Positions 1 through 9,467 of a stretch of DNA of 64,000 nt are shown here, piece after piece (the stretch's first letter is position 1; each line of letters opens with the position of its first letter). A program made the position numbers and the translations under genes. Where the stretch lies: the NCBI RefSeq assembly GCF_900104695.1, contig NZ_FNSW01000001.1, positions 2,790,001 through 2,854,000 on the forward strand. The letters run 5' to 3'. This DNA is from Paenibacillus sp. GP183. GTDB taxonomy: Bacteria; Bacillota; Bacilli; Paenibacillales; NBRC-103111. Under the pieces are notes generated by a model that saw only the letters and a list, made by a program, of their open reading frames with translations, ran no database searches and had not been told where the DNA came from.

Positions 1-11
1 TTATAACGAAC
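1..11. promoter_or_regulatory. partial SinR-box-like palindrome cut by window edge
   Basis: TTATAACGAAC at the very start matches the right two thirds of the palindrome GTTCATTATAACGAAC found upstream of the second RiPP precursor (35442-35457). The left half lies outside the window, so this is only a probable member of the family. Confidence 0.4.
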
Positions 12-69
12 GTTAAGGCAAAAAAAAATTGCTTGATAATTTGTGCAACTAATTTTAACTTATAACCCT

Positions 70-98
70 ATAATAGTTCTTTATAAAGAACAAGTCAA
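70..98 (-). promoter_or_regulatory. leftward sigma-A-type promoter with SinR-box-like operator in its spacer
   Basis: Positions 76-91 are the perfect palindrome GTTCTTTATAAAGAAC, that is GTTCTTT and its inverse separated by AT. Read on the minus strand it fills a 17-base spacer between TTGACT (93-98) and TATTAT (70-75). The promoter therefore points out of the left edge, towards a gene not seen here. The operator is also 137 bases upstream of the rightward gene at 229 and could control both. The same geometry recurs at 25122-25150. GTTCTYT is the established B. subtilis SinR box; assigning a SinR-like protein here is inference. Confidence 0.65.
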
Positions 99-228
99 CA
101 CAATTATTTCACTCATAATCAGTAATTCTATACCAGATTAAAAATGTATCTATATCCCTATACTTACACCCAATTTAATTCATCTATTACAACATAATAT
201 ATAAAAAAATAGAAAAGAGGTGTGATCA

Positions 229-2223
229 ATGATAGAGGTAAATGCTAATCTTAGAGACCTCAACGATGTAGATCTAACAACCAATCTTCCATCTAATAAC
301 GATTTATTAGCTTATAACAGCAATACATCGAAGTGGGTTCCAATAATACTCTCGGGAAAACTTGAACCTCAATATGTTGTAAAAGATGCATGGAGCACTA
401 CTGGTAGCCACAATTTTTCTGAGAATATGCATAATTTTTATATAAAAAATACAGGAACATCTGATATTACTTTTACAATTAACAGTATTACAATTACCGT
501 TAAAGCGTCTGAGGAATTCGAGGATGTATTTGATCCTTTCACTTCAATGTCTATTAGTGGAACAAGCACTTTTACTGCTAATGTAAGTGCTTTGAAAACA
601 GGATCTTCTAACCCACAATACACCGTTAAGGATTACTTTTCAGGTTCATCAAATGTAACACGTCAATATTCAGGCAATGTTTATGGGTTGGTTGTCAGCA
701 ACGATGACGCTACGAATTCATTAACTTACACTGTAAATGGAATTACTTTAACTTTACCTGCTGGTGACGTACTAGAAAGAAATTTTAATTCGTTTACTCA
801 ATTTTCAATTAATTCCTCTACCCCATATCGTGCATATGCGAAGAGTTCATTTCAGACTGTTATAACGGGAAGTACTGCTGATACTACTCCACCAGTCATA
901 ACAGCATCGCCCAATGGTGGACTATTTAACTCAACACAGAATGTAACTTTAAGTTCCAACAAATCAGCTGTAATTTACTATACAACTGATGGAACTACTC
1001 CTACGACAAGTAGCAGTATTTACACCATAGCTCTAAGCATACCTTCGACAACTAAAATTAAGTATTTTGGAAAAGATACTGCTGGAAACGTTTCAACTGT
1101 CCAAACAACACTTTATACAATTGATACAGTAGTACCTGTAGTAACATCTTCTCCTGTTGGAGGATTATTTAATGCTCCTCAATCAGTAACATTATCTGCT
1201 AACAAAACAGTCACTATTTACTATTCTTTAGATGGAACTACACCAACTACAGGTAGTTCTGTTTACAGTTCAGCTTTAAACATCACTTCTACAACTACGT
1301 TAAAGTACTTTGGTAAGGATACTGCTGGTAATAGTAGCTCAATTCAATCATCCGTTTATACAATTGATACTGTGGCTCCAAATCCAGTAACGCTATTGAC
1401 AGCAGGAACGATAACATCAAGTGCAATTCCAATTAGCTGGACACTATCAACTTCGGGTGATGTAGCGAACTATGAAGTGGCATATTCAACTGATAATTTT
1501 GCTATGAATACAGTTATAGCTAGCGCAGCAGTCAATGCAAAATCCACTTCCTATACCGTCACTGGTTTAACAGCAAACACAGCGTATACGGTGCGAGTTG
1601 TTTCAATAGACGGCGCTAATAACCGATCTAAAGCAGTAACAGTAAATGGAACAACACTAGCAATGTCTAATAGTACAATATTAGTATCTGATTCATTTAA
1701 TAGATCTGATAATACTGCAACGATGGGTAGTACTGATAGTGCAAATGGTGGTACAACCAAAACATGGACAATGTACGGCACTAATGTTTTCGGAATCAGT
1801 ACAAATCAAGCTTATTGCGTGAGTGGTGTGATTTCCGATGGTGTTTTTGCTGGCGTAGATGCGGGAGTAAGTGACGCTTCTGTTACTGTTACATTATCCA
1901 AAATGGCAACTTACGCTAGCCTTCATGCTCGTGCTACTAGTGCAACATCTAGTCTGATTCTTCAATGGAAGCCTAATGGATATTATTTATACACATATTT
2001 GTCAGGGGTATATACGACAATTGGTAGCACGAATGCTAAAATTCCTGCCAGTGGAGATATAGTCAATATTACTTGTAATGGTACAGCAGTAAAAGTAAAC
2101 ATAAATGGTGTGCAATATATCAACAGTACAAGTACTTTCAACCAAACTTCAACGATATTTGGTTTTGGTACAGCAGGAAACACCGTTGTAAGATTTGACG
2201 ATTTCAAAATTGAAAGTGTTTAA
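229..2223 (+). CDS. multidomain beta-rich surface/tail-fibre-like protein
   Basis: 664 residues, start ATG preceded by GAGGTG. No signal peptide is visible. Domains in order: residues ~8-40 carry an N-terminal module (DLNDVDLTT, then KWVP) shared with the gene at 3141; ~46-210 hold two related ~80-residue beta repeats beginning PQYVVKD and PQYTVKD; ~221-381 hold two chitobiase C-terminal-like (CHB_HEX_C) repeats with the signature GGLF...DGTTPTT; ~384-480 is a fibronectin type III domain; ~482-664 resembles a concanavalin/LamG-like carbohydrate-binding domain ending FDDFKIESV. No catalytic domain is recognised. This is an adhesive or polysaccharide-binding architecture. The shared N-terminus suggests a common anchoring platform such as a phage-tail-type structure or cell-surface assembly. 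A SinR-box-like operator lies upstream (76-91). Low GC, Thr/Ser-rich. Function is inferred from domains only. Confidence 0.7.
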   Translation: MIEVNANLRDLNDVDLTTNLPSNNDLLAYNSNTSKWVPIILSGKLEPQYVVKDAWSTTGSHNFSENMHNFYIKNTGTSDITFTINSITITVKASEEFEDVFDPFTSMSISGTSTFTANVSALKTGSSNPQYTVKDYFSGSSNVTRQYSGNVYGLVVSNDDATNSLTYTVNGITLTLPAGDVLERNFNSFTQFSINSSTPYRAYAKSSFQTVITGSTADTTPPVITASPNGGLFNSTQNVTLSSNKSAVIYYTTDGTTPTTSSSIYTIALSIPSTTKIKYFGKDTAGNVSTVQTTLYTIDTVVPVVTSSPVGGLFNAPQSVTLSANKTVTIYYSLDGTTPTTGSSVYSSALNITSTTTLKYFGKDTAGNSSSIQSSVYTIDTVAPNPVTLLTAGTITSSAIPISWTLSTSGDVANYEVAYSTDNFAMNTVIASAAVNAKSTSYTVTGLTANTAYTVRVVSIDGANNRSKAVTVNGTTLAMSNSTILVSDSFNRSDNTATMGSTDSANGGTTKTWTMYGTNVFGISTNQAYCVSGVISDGVFAGVDAGVSDASVTVTLSKMATYASLHARATSATSSLILQWKPNGYYLYTYLSGVYTTIGSTNAKIPASGDIVNITCNGTAVKVNINGVQYINSTSTFNQTSTIFGFGTAGNTVVRFDDFKIESV

Positions 2224-2255
2224 TTAAATTTATCTAAGAGGGGTTAGGCCCTCTA

Positions 2256-3093
2256 AGAATTGATGCTAGAGGTAATTTTTTTAAGCTTTGATAACGGGAA
2301 ATGGACAGGTGGAAAATATATAATAACGTCAGGAAATAAATCTTTTTCAAATAATGACTGGAATCCTGGTCAACCAGAATAATCCTGTAAAAGTCTCAAT
2401 TGAAGCCGTACAAGCGCCCAACATCGGGACTTACACTGACGGAGTTGTTATTTTCGGTGCAGTCAATGTAGGTGCGTTTATCCACTGTTTTATAATCCCG
2501 ACTTGATCGGATGCACTACATCTTCTACTAAAATGCTAAGCAAACCATTTATTGTTGGGCGGGTTATCTTGATTTATATATTCCTTCAATAAACAATTTA
2601 GCTGTTAGTGGTGAGAATGGCTGGAGCAACTGGAATGTATGCGACAAAACGAAAACTTGTAACGGCAACATCATATTTGTGTATCATCATGAGTGGCACG
2701 AACGATGCTGCAAATGTGGGGTCTTATACGCCTACACCATTAGGAACTATAGGTGATGAAAACCAAAACACATATTTAGGTGCATATTCGTTGTTGCTCG
2801 ATAACTTGCTAGCTCAGAATCCGAAAATTAGAATAATTCTTATGACTCCCCTACAGGTGTTTTGTAATGACGGTGCTGGAGACATAAGAACCAACGCTAT
2901 GATAGAACCCTATAGACAAGGAACAAGGGATATTGCATCATATTATGGTCTTCCTTGTATTGATCTTGCAAGGGTTATGGGATGGAATGCTGTAACAAAC
3001 CCAGCTTTATCTGGTGATGGATTACATCCAAATGAGGCTGCTAGCAGAGTAATGGCACGAATTATTGATCGATTTATTAGACAAAATTTTTAA
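2256..3093 (+). pseudogene. decayed tail-module + SGNH/GDSL hydrolase gene
   Basis: Bases 2271-2320 encode GNFLSFDNGKW as in the gene at 3141, but the T-run in AATTTTTTT has seven T where the intact copy has six, a one-base frameshift. Stops follow. From 2608 an open frame of 161 codons encodes the C-terminal part of an SGNH hydrolase: block III G-x-N-D appears as SGTNDAAN and block V D-x-x-H as GDGLHPN near the end. The block I nucleophile GDS motif is absent and no good ribosome site precedes 2608, so this is a remnant, not a complete esterase. The layout (tail module, then carbohydrate-active domain) matches its intact neighbours. It was probably an O-deacetylase acting on polysaccharide, by analogy with family members. 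Confidence 0.65.
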
Positions 3094-3140
3094 ATAGAAC
3101 TGTCTAGTAGTAATCTAATTGGGAATGGAGGTTAATAAAT

Positions 3141-6089
3141 ATGCTTAAGAAAAAACCTATTGGTGGCTCTGGCGCAACAAGTATGAGTGGTTTGTCAGAT
3201 GTTGATGTAACTACGCTTGCACCTGATAACGGCAATTTTTTAAGTTTTGATAACGGAAAATGGAAGCCTGTAACTGGCGCAACAAGTAAATCATCCTACT
3301 TTATAGACCTTATGACTTACGGGATAACTCAGGGAATACCAGCAAAACCTTATACAAACGCTAATTATGTAACGGCTGACAATAATATGAATGGCATTAA
3401 CAGTGCTATTCAGTACGCGTCTGACAATGGATATACTGAGGTAGTACTGCCAAGAGGTCAATATGCGTTGTGCTACAATTACCTAAATGCAACAGCAGGT
3501 GACTTTAGTATGAAAACAATACAAATGAAAAGCTATTTAACTTTTAACTTGAATGGCTCTACATTGAAGGTTATTTATGACTCTGATGTTAGGAGTCCTT
3601 TTGACACTAAAGGTAGAATAAACGCAGCACAATTCCCTGACATACCGTGTACTTTTGAGGGTACTGTTATGACGTTTGATAATGTCCACAATTCTGTTTT
3701 AGCGTATGGTGAAATAATTGGTTGTAGAGCAGACAGAAGCTACATTAATTCAGCAATAGAACAGACGCTAGAGAGTTCATACGGAGTTACAATAAAAAGA
3801 ACTTCAAGTCATAACGCTATTCACCATTGTAGGATAGGCGCTTTTAATGGTGATAGTATAGCTTTTTCGAGTGATGCTATTTCTGAGTTAGTCGAGTTCA
3901 ATCAACAATATACTTTGAATGATGTAGACAATGCAACTGGAGCACTTATTGCGTCCACTAATACAATTACAAGTAAAAATATTGCTGCAACAGATGGTTT
4001 ATGGGTTTTACCTACGCTTGATGTTCCCAACACCGCATTGTTGATCGCAGGTTCAGGCAGTAGCAGAGTAACTACTGGAATGCTATCTAAAGACTTCCAT
4101 ATCGCATTCTACAAAGCAGATGGAACATTCATAGGTAAAATGAAATATCAGAAAATTTATACGCCTGTTTCCATCCCAAAGAATGCAGCCAAGTTTAGGT
4201 ATATCTTTATCAATGAGACTGATACTACTAAAACGTTCGCCATAAGAATCCTTTATGGAAACATTCCACATCACAATGTAATAGCGCATTGTGATATATA
4301 TGGTTGTCAGCGTGGAGGAATTGCTGGTGGAGGTTCCCATAACATTATCGAATACAACACAATACGAGACACAGGTAAAACTGGAGATAATTCATTCTTA
4401 GATGGTGGGACTGTGTTCAATGACCCTACTAGATACTGTATAAACCAAGAAGATAGCTTTGGGGATGGGATTATTATTCGCCATAATCATTTTTATGGCG
4501 GTTATCATGGCATTTTAGCAGGCGTTTATTCGGTCTCCATAGAGAATAATCATTTTTATAACATGACAGGGATAGCAATTAATTTATACACGACTCAATT
4601 CGCACATATAACAGGAAACTATCTGTATAATTGCCAAACTGCTTTTGGACTTCAAGGTACTGACTTATCTAACCCGTTTGTCAATATTACTGGAAACTTT
4701 ATAAGGGGTGGAGGGTCTTACGCCTGTCAAATGGGTTTGAACGGAGCAAAGTATAGAGTTAATTTCAGTGAAAATTATATCGTAGATGTACCAAGTATAA
4801 CCATGAGCACCGAAACTGCTACATTTAGAAACAACATTATAAAATATACAACAAGCACAGGCGGTACAATTACGATTGATAAAGCTAAAGACTGTGTATT
4901 TGAAACTAATTTAGTAACTAGCCCTAGAATTGATGCGAGTATCTACGAATACGAGGGCTGCACCTTTGATAATATTCAGATTAATTTAAAGACACGCAAT
5001 GATGGTACTGTCACTGAAAAAGTTAACCTTGACAGGTGTACTTTTAAAAATAATGCGCAGTTATACAATAACACATTTGTTGGAACAAACCCAAAGATTG
5101 TATCTGTAACAAAGAGCAAATTTATTGACAGTATTATCAGTTTTGATATTGTCAATATGGACAGCGTAACTATACCCATAGCACTAAAGGACTGTAGTTT
5201 CGAGTTTAATTCAGGAGTCACACCTTCAGGTGTTAGCACACCAACATCGATAATTAGCTTAAATTGCAATACTAATCAAGATCTAATCACTCTTGATTTT
5301 GAGAATTGTACTGTAAACATTAAAAACACTTTATTTGCTAGACTAATTTCTTCTAGTTCTGGAAGTAAGACAATATCTGTATCATTCAGAAAATGCGACT
5401 TCAATTATTCGGGAGCGCAAACACCTTTGTCTTTAACGTATTATCAACAACTCAGCGCTATGAGAAAATTTGTCTCTGCAAAAAATACATTTACCAACAT
5501 AACTTTGCCAAGTGAAGATATCATATTTATTGGGTATGACGAGATGGAAAAGACTAAGAATGTAGAACCATCTTCTTCTTACTACTACTATTCGGGGGAT
5601 ATTCGGAACAACGCAATTTTGACTGCGGGTGGATATGTAGGTTATGTGTGCATGACAGCAGGTTATACTGCGGCTGGATCATGGAGTGCAAAAACGTTCT
5701 TCGCCTATGGAGATCGCATCGTTGACGGAACGCTTGTGTATGAGGCTAACATTTGTGGAACTAGCACAGCGACAAAACCAGCGTTACCAACCACCGTAAA
5801 TGGAACTGTTACAGACAATGTGGGAATTACAACATGGCAAGCAAGCCATGCTTATAATATTGGTGATTTTGTTGTTCCAATAACTCCTGTTTTGTGGTGG
5901 CAAACAAACTATGGGGATTATTTCGAATGTACTGTTTCTGGAACTTCTGGCACAACTGAACCTAACTGGCAAAGTGGAACCGTATCCGATGGTACAGGAA
6001 CACTGCAATGGCAACCAAGAAAGTTGCTGACTTGGAAACTCCTTGGGAATAAGGCTACATTCAAACCGTATGGTTTAATTTCTGTATAA
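3141..6089 (+). CDS. tailspike-like right-handed beta-helix protein (pectate-lyase superfamily)
   Basis: 982 residues; ATG preceded by GGAGG. Residues ~15-45 carry the shared N-terminal module (GLSDVDVTTLAPDNGNFLSF then GKWKPV). Residues ~55-800 look like a single-stranded right-handed beta-helix of the pectate-lyase/tailspike type: an N-terminal cap region with INSAIQYASDNGYTEVVLPRG, then many short repeats with N-rich turns (HNVIAHCDIYGC, IIEYNTIRDTG, VSIENNHFYN). Residues ~835-982 hold two copies of a small aromatic module (W-x5-AYG/YNIGD...SGTSG...PxW) resembling CBM5/12-like carbohydrate-binding folds. No signal peptide. Such proteins bind and often cleave polysaccharides (phage depolymerases, bacterial EPS lyases). 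Its position beside an exopolysaccharide cluster suggests the cell's own EPS as substrate; this is inference. Catalytic residues cannot be assigned by eye. Confidence 0.7.
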   Translation: MLKKKPIGGSGATSMSGLSDVDVTTLAPDNGNFLSFDNGKWKPVTGATSKSSYFIDLMTYGITQGIPAKPYTNANYVTADNNMNGINSAIQYASDNGYTEVVLPRGQYALCYNYLNATAGDFSMKTIQMKSYLTFNLNGSTLKVIYDSDVRSPFDTKGRINAAQFPDIPCTFEGTVMTFDNVHNSVLAYGEIIGCRADRSYINSAIEQTLESSYGVTIKRTSSHNAIHHCRIGAFNGDSIAFSSDAISELVEFNQQYTLNDVDNATGALIASTNTITSKNIAATDGLWVLPTLDVPNTALLIAGSGSSRVTTGMLSKDFHIAFYKADGTFIGKMKYQKIYTPVSIPKNAAKFRYIFINETDTTKTFAIRILYGNIPHHNVIAHCDIYGCQRGGIAGGGSHNIIEYNTIRDTGKTGDNSFLDGGTVFNDPTRYCINQEDSFGDGIIIRHNHFYGGYHGILAGVYSVSIENNHFYNMTGIAINLYTTQFAHITGNYLYNCQTAFGLQGTDLSNPFVNITGNFIRGGGSYACQMGLNGAKYRVNFSENYIVDVPSITMSTETATFRNNIIKYTTSTGGTITIDKAKDCVFETNLVTSPRIDASIYEYEGCTFDNIQINLKTRNDGTVTEKVNLDRCTFKNNAQLYNNTFVGTNPKIVSVTKSKFIDSIISFDIVNMDSVTIPIALKDCSFEFNSGVTPSGVSTPTSIISLNCNTNQDLITLDFENCTVNIKNTLFARLISSSSGSKTISVSFRKCDFNYSGAQTPLSLTYYQQLSAMRKFVSAKNTFTNITLPSEDIIFIGYDEMEKTKNVEPSSSYYYYSGDIRNNAILTAGGYVGYVCMTAGYTAAGSWSAKTFFAYGDRIVDGTLVYEANICGTSTATKPALPTTVNGTVTDNVGITTWQASHAYNIGDFVVPITPVLWWQTNYGDYFECTVSGTSGTTEPNWQSGTVSDGTGTLQWQPRKLLTWKLLGNKATFKPYGLISV

Positions 6090-6106
6090 TTGGAAGGATT
6101 TACTGT

Positions 6107-6124
6107 CCCTCTTAAATAAGAGGT
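6107..6124. terminator. left copy of hairpin CCCTCTTAAATAAGAGGT (IS target)
   Basis: CCTCTTA-AA-TAAGAGG is a self-complementary stem 17 bases after the stop of the beta-helix gene and probably its terminator stem. The same 18 bases recur at 7685-7702 on the far side of the IS1182-like element, so this is the duplicated target of that insertion. Confidence 0.7.
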
Positions 6125-7684
6125 CAGACTGTCGAGAAAGTGGACAGTCTTTCTTATTAATCAATTAGTTTAACACATCACCGCGTTAATATGGTATAAT
6201 ATAGGTAATTCATTTACCAGAAGGAGCGGTGTTATTCATGTTGTATTCTCATCAGCCCGACCCCCAATTGGACTTCGAACTGGTTTGCATTGAGCATTTG
6301 GTTCTAGACGATCACCTACTACGTCATATTTCCAAATACATGGACTTCTCATTTATCACGGAAAAAGTACGTCCTTACTACAGCGAAACACACGGACGTC
6401 CGTCCATCGATCCTGTTATGCTCTTCAAAATGCTGTTCATCGGTTACTTGTACGGAATCCGGTCAGAGCGTCAGCTCGAACAGGAGATCAACCTGAATGT
6501 CGGCTACCGTTGGTTTCTGGGCATTGGCCTGTCCAAGAAGGCGCCGGACCATTCCACCATCAGTTGGAACCGGAAGAAGCGCTTTAAAGATACGACGGTA
6601 TTCCAAGACATCTTCGACGAGGTCGTCCGCCTGGCAATCGAAAATCGGATGGTGGCCGGTCGCGTGCTCATCACCGATTCTACTCACCTGAAAGCGAACG
6701 CGAATAAACGGAAACACAACGTTCAAGTAGTAGAGCGTTCGCCACAGGAATACATAGAAGAACTGGAGAAAGCAATCGAAGAAGATCGGCGGACCCTCGG
6801 AAAAAAGTCGCTGAAAGTCCGGGAGGAGGTGGTTGAGACCAAGGAGGTCAAGGTTAGCACCACAGATCCGGAGAGCGGGTATATGGTCCGTGACGGCAAG
6901 CCGGAAGGTTACCGTCGACCACAAATTCAACATCATCACCGACGTTCACGTTACGCCCGGAAATGTACACGACTCGGTTCCATATGTCGAGCGGCTCAAA
7001 CATCAGGTCGAAAAATTTGGTTTTACCGAATCCCTTGAAGCAGTGGCTGTCGACTCCGGTTACCTAACTCCTCACATTTGCAAAGAGCTGCAGCAGATGA
7101 AAGTGTTCGCCGTCATCGGAGGACGTTCATTTACACCGGTCAAAGGACTTATGAAGAAATGGCAGTTTAAGTTCGACGCTGAGAAAAACGTGTATGTCTG
7201 TCCAGCCAAACATGAACTAAAGTATTCTACAACGAACCGCGAAGGCTATCGGGAATACAAGTCGAACCCGAAACATTGCAAGGACTGCCCGTTGCTGGAG
7301 AGGTGCACGCGAGCCAAGAACAAGCAGAAAGTGATCACCCGGCACGTATGGGAAGACAGCAAAGAATGGGTTCGGCTAAATCGGCTAAGCAAGTCCGGCA
7401 AATACCTGTATCGCCTGCGATACCAAACCATTGAGCGAAGTTTCGCGGATGCCAAAGAGCTCCACGGACTTCGCTATTGCCGTTTGCGCGGAAGGGATAA
7501 CGTCCAGGAACAAGCGCTGATGACCGCAACCGTACAGAACATAAAAAAGATCGCCCTCCACCTTGCCAAGAAGGCAAAGTAGAGGGCGATTACTGTTCAA
7601 GTGGGTGAGGCGTACTCAGAAACGCTCGCTCGCCAGGTACCCTTTGTATTGAAAAGCAAAATAACCGCTTTTTTCAACAATCTG
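6125..7684 (+). mobile_element. IS1182-family insertion sequence, inserted in a hairpin
   Basis: A 1560-bp element bounded by an 18-bp direct repeat CCCTCTTAAATAAGAGGT (6107-6124 and 7685-7702). Ends are imperfect inverted repeats: left CAGACTGTCGAGAAAGTGG, right (minus strand) CAGATTGTTGAAAAAAGCGG. An internal hairpin AGACTGTC/GACAGTCT with a short T-run (6126-6155) lies at the left end and may block read-through into the transposase. Insertion into palindromes is known for IS1182 relatives. The transposase is frameshifted, so the element is probably not autonomous. Confidence 0.8.
6238..7582 (+). pseudogene. IS1182-family DDE transposase, frameshifted
   Basis: Start ATG at 6238 with AAGGAG at 6221-6226 and a TATAAT at 6195-6200. 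The first frame runs to ~6915 (N-terminal IS1182 signature: PQLDFELVCIEHLVLDDHLLR, then HGRPSIDPVMLFKM and the catalytic Asp region ITDSTHLKANAN). The protein then continues in another frame from ~6905 (VDHKFNIITDVHVTPGNVHDS, then AVAVDSGYLTP with the second Asp, then RYQTIERSFADAKELHGLRYCRLRG with the catalytic Glu) to the stop at 7582. At the junction the expected linker between GKPEG and the VDHKFN motif is missing, so a small deletion probably caused the shift. A programmed frameshift is unlikely, since the linker residues are lost as well. Confidence 0.8.
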
Positions 7685-7859
7685 CCCTCTTAAATAAGAG
7701 GTGTTTTTAATGGTAAATAATTTCCTAGAAGTTGGTATTATTGATGCTAATTCAACTTAAAATTACTCATACGCAAAATATTAACCTTACTGTGATTGTT
7801 TCAAAAATATAGTCAATCGATTTTTTATATTAGTTGAAGTAAAGATGAAACTCTGTTGT

Positions 7860-7875
7860 ATTCTTTATAAAGAAC
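7860..7875. promoter_or_regulatory. SinR-box-like operator 1 (tandem) upstream of lost acyltransferase
   Basis: ATTCTTTATAAAGAAC, one base from the perfect palindrome. It lies 22 bp (two helical turns) centre to centre from the next site at 7882, an arrangement expected for cooperative binding on one face of the DNA. Confidence 0.6.
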
Positions 7876-7881
7876 TAATTT

Positions 7882-7897
7882 GTTCTTTATAAAGAAT
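7882..7897. promoter_or_regulatory. SinR-box-like operator 2 (tandem)
   Basis: GTTCTTTATAAAGAAT, 16 bases upstream of the start of the broken acyltransferase gene at 7914. One base from perfect symmetry; mirror-like partner of the site at 7860-7875. Confidence 0.6.
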
Positions 7898-7913
7898 TAG
7901 TGGGTGCTTAATT

Positions 7914-8480
7914 GTGGGTAAGCGGTACGAAGAATTAGATTCATTAAGGGGTCTCGCAGCAATAGTAGTTTTAATAACGCATATAGTTATGACATAACCC
8001 ATTAGCGGTGAGAAACTGAAAAGTACACCATTCCACTTTTTTTGGGCAGGTCATGAAACTGTAATATTATTCTTTGTTTTAAGTGGTTTTGTTTTATCAT
8101 TACCGTATCATAACAATAAAGCACCAACGCATAAGGAATATCTAATTAAACGGATTTGTAGAATTTATATTCCATATATCTTCTCCATTATCTTCTCGAT
8201 GGTTCTCATGGGTTTGGTTTCTCGAATGGGAATACCCGATTTGAGCACATGGTTTAACTCAATCTGGGTAACTCCACCTTTGTTGCAGTCAATTATCAAT
8301 CACATCGTTTTACTTGGTCAGTTTGAAGCTATTTCATTTAATCCAGTCATTTGGTCAATGATTCATGAGATGAGAATATCGATATTATTTCCGTTCATTA
8401 TGTATTTTGTAATAAAAAATAACTGGAAAAAAAATCTTGTTATGACTTTATCGATACCAATTTTGATCTTTTTAACTTGA
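7914..8480 (+). pseudogene. acyltransferase 3 (OafA/NodX-type) gene, nonsense mutation and IS truncation
   Basis: From GTG at 7914 the frame encodes VGKRYEELDSLRGLAAIVV, the typical N-terminus of integral-membrane acyltransferase 3 proteins that O-acetylate surface polysaccharides. An in-frame TAA stops it at 7995-7997; the same frame then stays open (HFFWAGHETVILFFVLSGFVLSLPY, the conserved second block) to 8477. There it is cut by the left end of the IS4-type element. The missing C-terminal half is not found right of that element (after 12283). Two SinR-box-like operators precede it, so the live gene was probably part of the EPS/matrix regulon. Confidence 0.75.
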
Positions 8481-8635
8481 GTGTTGCAAAAATCTTGTTG
8501 TCGATAAAGCCGAGTTAAAGCCGGGTTTTTAGATCCTTCGTCGAACGGCTAAATAGAAGAAGGACATCTCCTTTATCTGGAGAAATTGACGGTCACGGAG
8601 CCAATTTTTCCAGATAAAGGAGATGTCCCAATTCC

Positions 8636-9405
8636 ATGGTATCCCTCTACCTGCCGATCGTCAAGTTCATTTTAGCGCTGAAGTTGGAGTTTTCTAAACC
8701 CCAATTGAATCACTTGTTTACGCTCGTTCATGGCATCATTCTTTGTGCCGGACGCAAGAACATTACGCAGATCCGAAACGCTGCCAGACAAGATTGCCAT
8801 CTGAGCAGCATCACCAATTTTCTGAATCATGCGCCTTGGTGCGTCAATCGCATGCAGCGCAGACGGATGCAATTTATTATGGAGAAAATCCAGACAAAGC
8901 GTATGAAGAATGGTGATTTAAGGCGTCTTGTATTTTTCATCGTGGATGATACTTGCTGTAAGAAGGAAACCTCGACGAAGAAAATGGAAGCTCTCAGTTT
9001 TCAATATTCTCACGAGGATGGAAAATCGGTCTGGTGCCACTGCGTTGTCACGGCCCACGTAGTAAGCGAGGGCAGTTCCTATGCCTGGGATTTCCGTCCT
9101 TATTACCGTGAAGAGTATTGCGACGAGCACCGCCTGTCATTCAAGAGTAAGAACGATCTTGCCCTTGAAATGATCGAAGCATTCCCAACTACACAGGATG
9201 AGCAGGTTTACGTTCTCATGGATAGCTGGTATACCAGTGAGAAGGTTATTAATGCCTGCAATCGCAAGGGATTTCACGTCATCGCCGCTGTAAAGACGAA
9301 CCGGCTCATCTGCGTCAGCGGCGTAACGATCTCCATGGCTGATTTCGCTGTCCAGTACCTTCGCAAGTCTGACCTACGCTCCGTTACGGTGGACAGTCAG
9401 GGCTC
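8636..9405 (+). pseudogene. IS4-family transposase, N-terminal part
   Basis: ATG at 8636 preceded by AAGGAG (8618-8623). Residues 1-256 of the transposase. Contains the first DDE Asp in FFIVDDTCCKKET and a second acidic motif in VYVLMDSWYTS. Reading stops at the TSD GGCTC (9401-9405), after which the open frame runs on ~57 codons into the inserted IS21 element and is meaningless there. It continues in frame at 11745. Confidence 0.8.
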
Positions 9406-9467
9406 TGAATATTTCAGTGGAAAGAGAGCGAAGCTAGAGAATTGCTTGAAATCGTGGAAGCTCGACA

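Noticed and set aside
76-91. LexA/SOS box
   Set aside because: LexA boxes of Firmicutes are GAAC-N4-GTTC; here the half-sites are in the opposite order (GTTC-N8-GAAC), matching SinR-type boxes.
2608-3093. Complete SGNH esterase gene
   Set aside because: The block I nucleophile motif and a ribosome site are missing, and the preceding DNA holds frameshifted upstream coding sequence.
6905-6930. Programmed ribosomal frameshift in the IS1182 transposase
   Set aside because: No slippery heptamer and linker residues are missing at the junction, so a deletion is the simpler explanation.
6463-6939. 158-codon minus-strand open frame within IS1182
   Set aside because: Shadow of the transposase coding strand, no ribosome site and no recognisable motifs.
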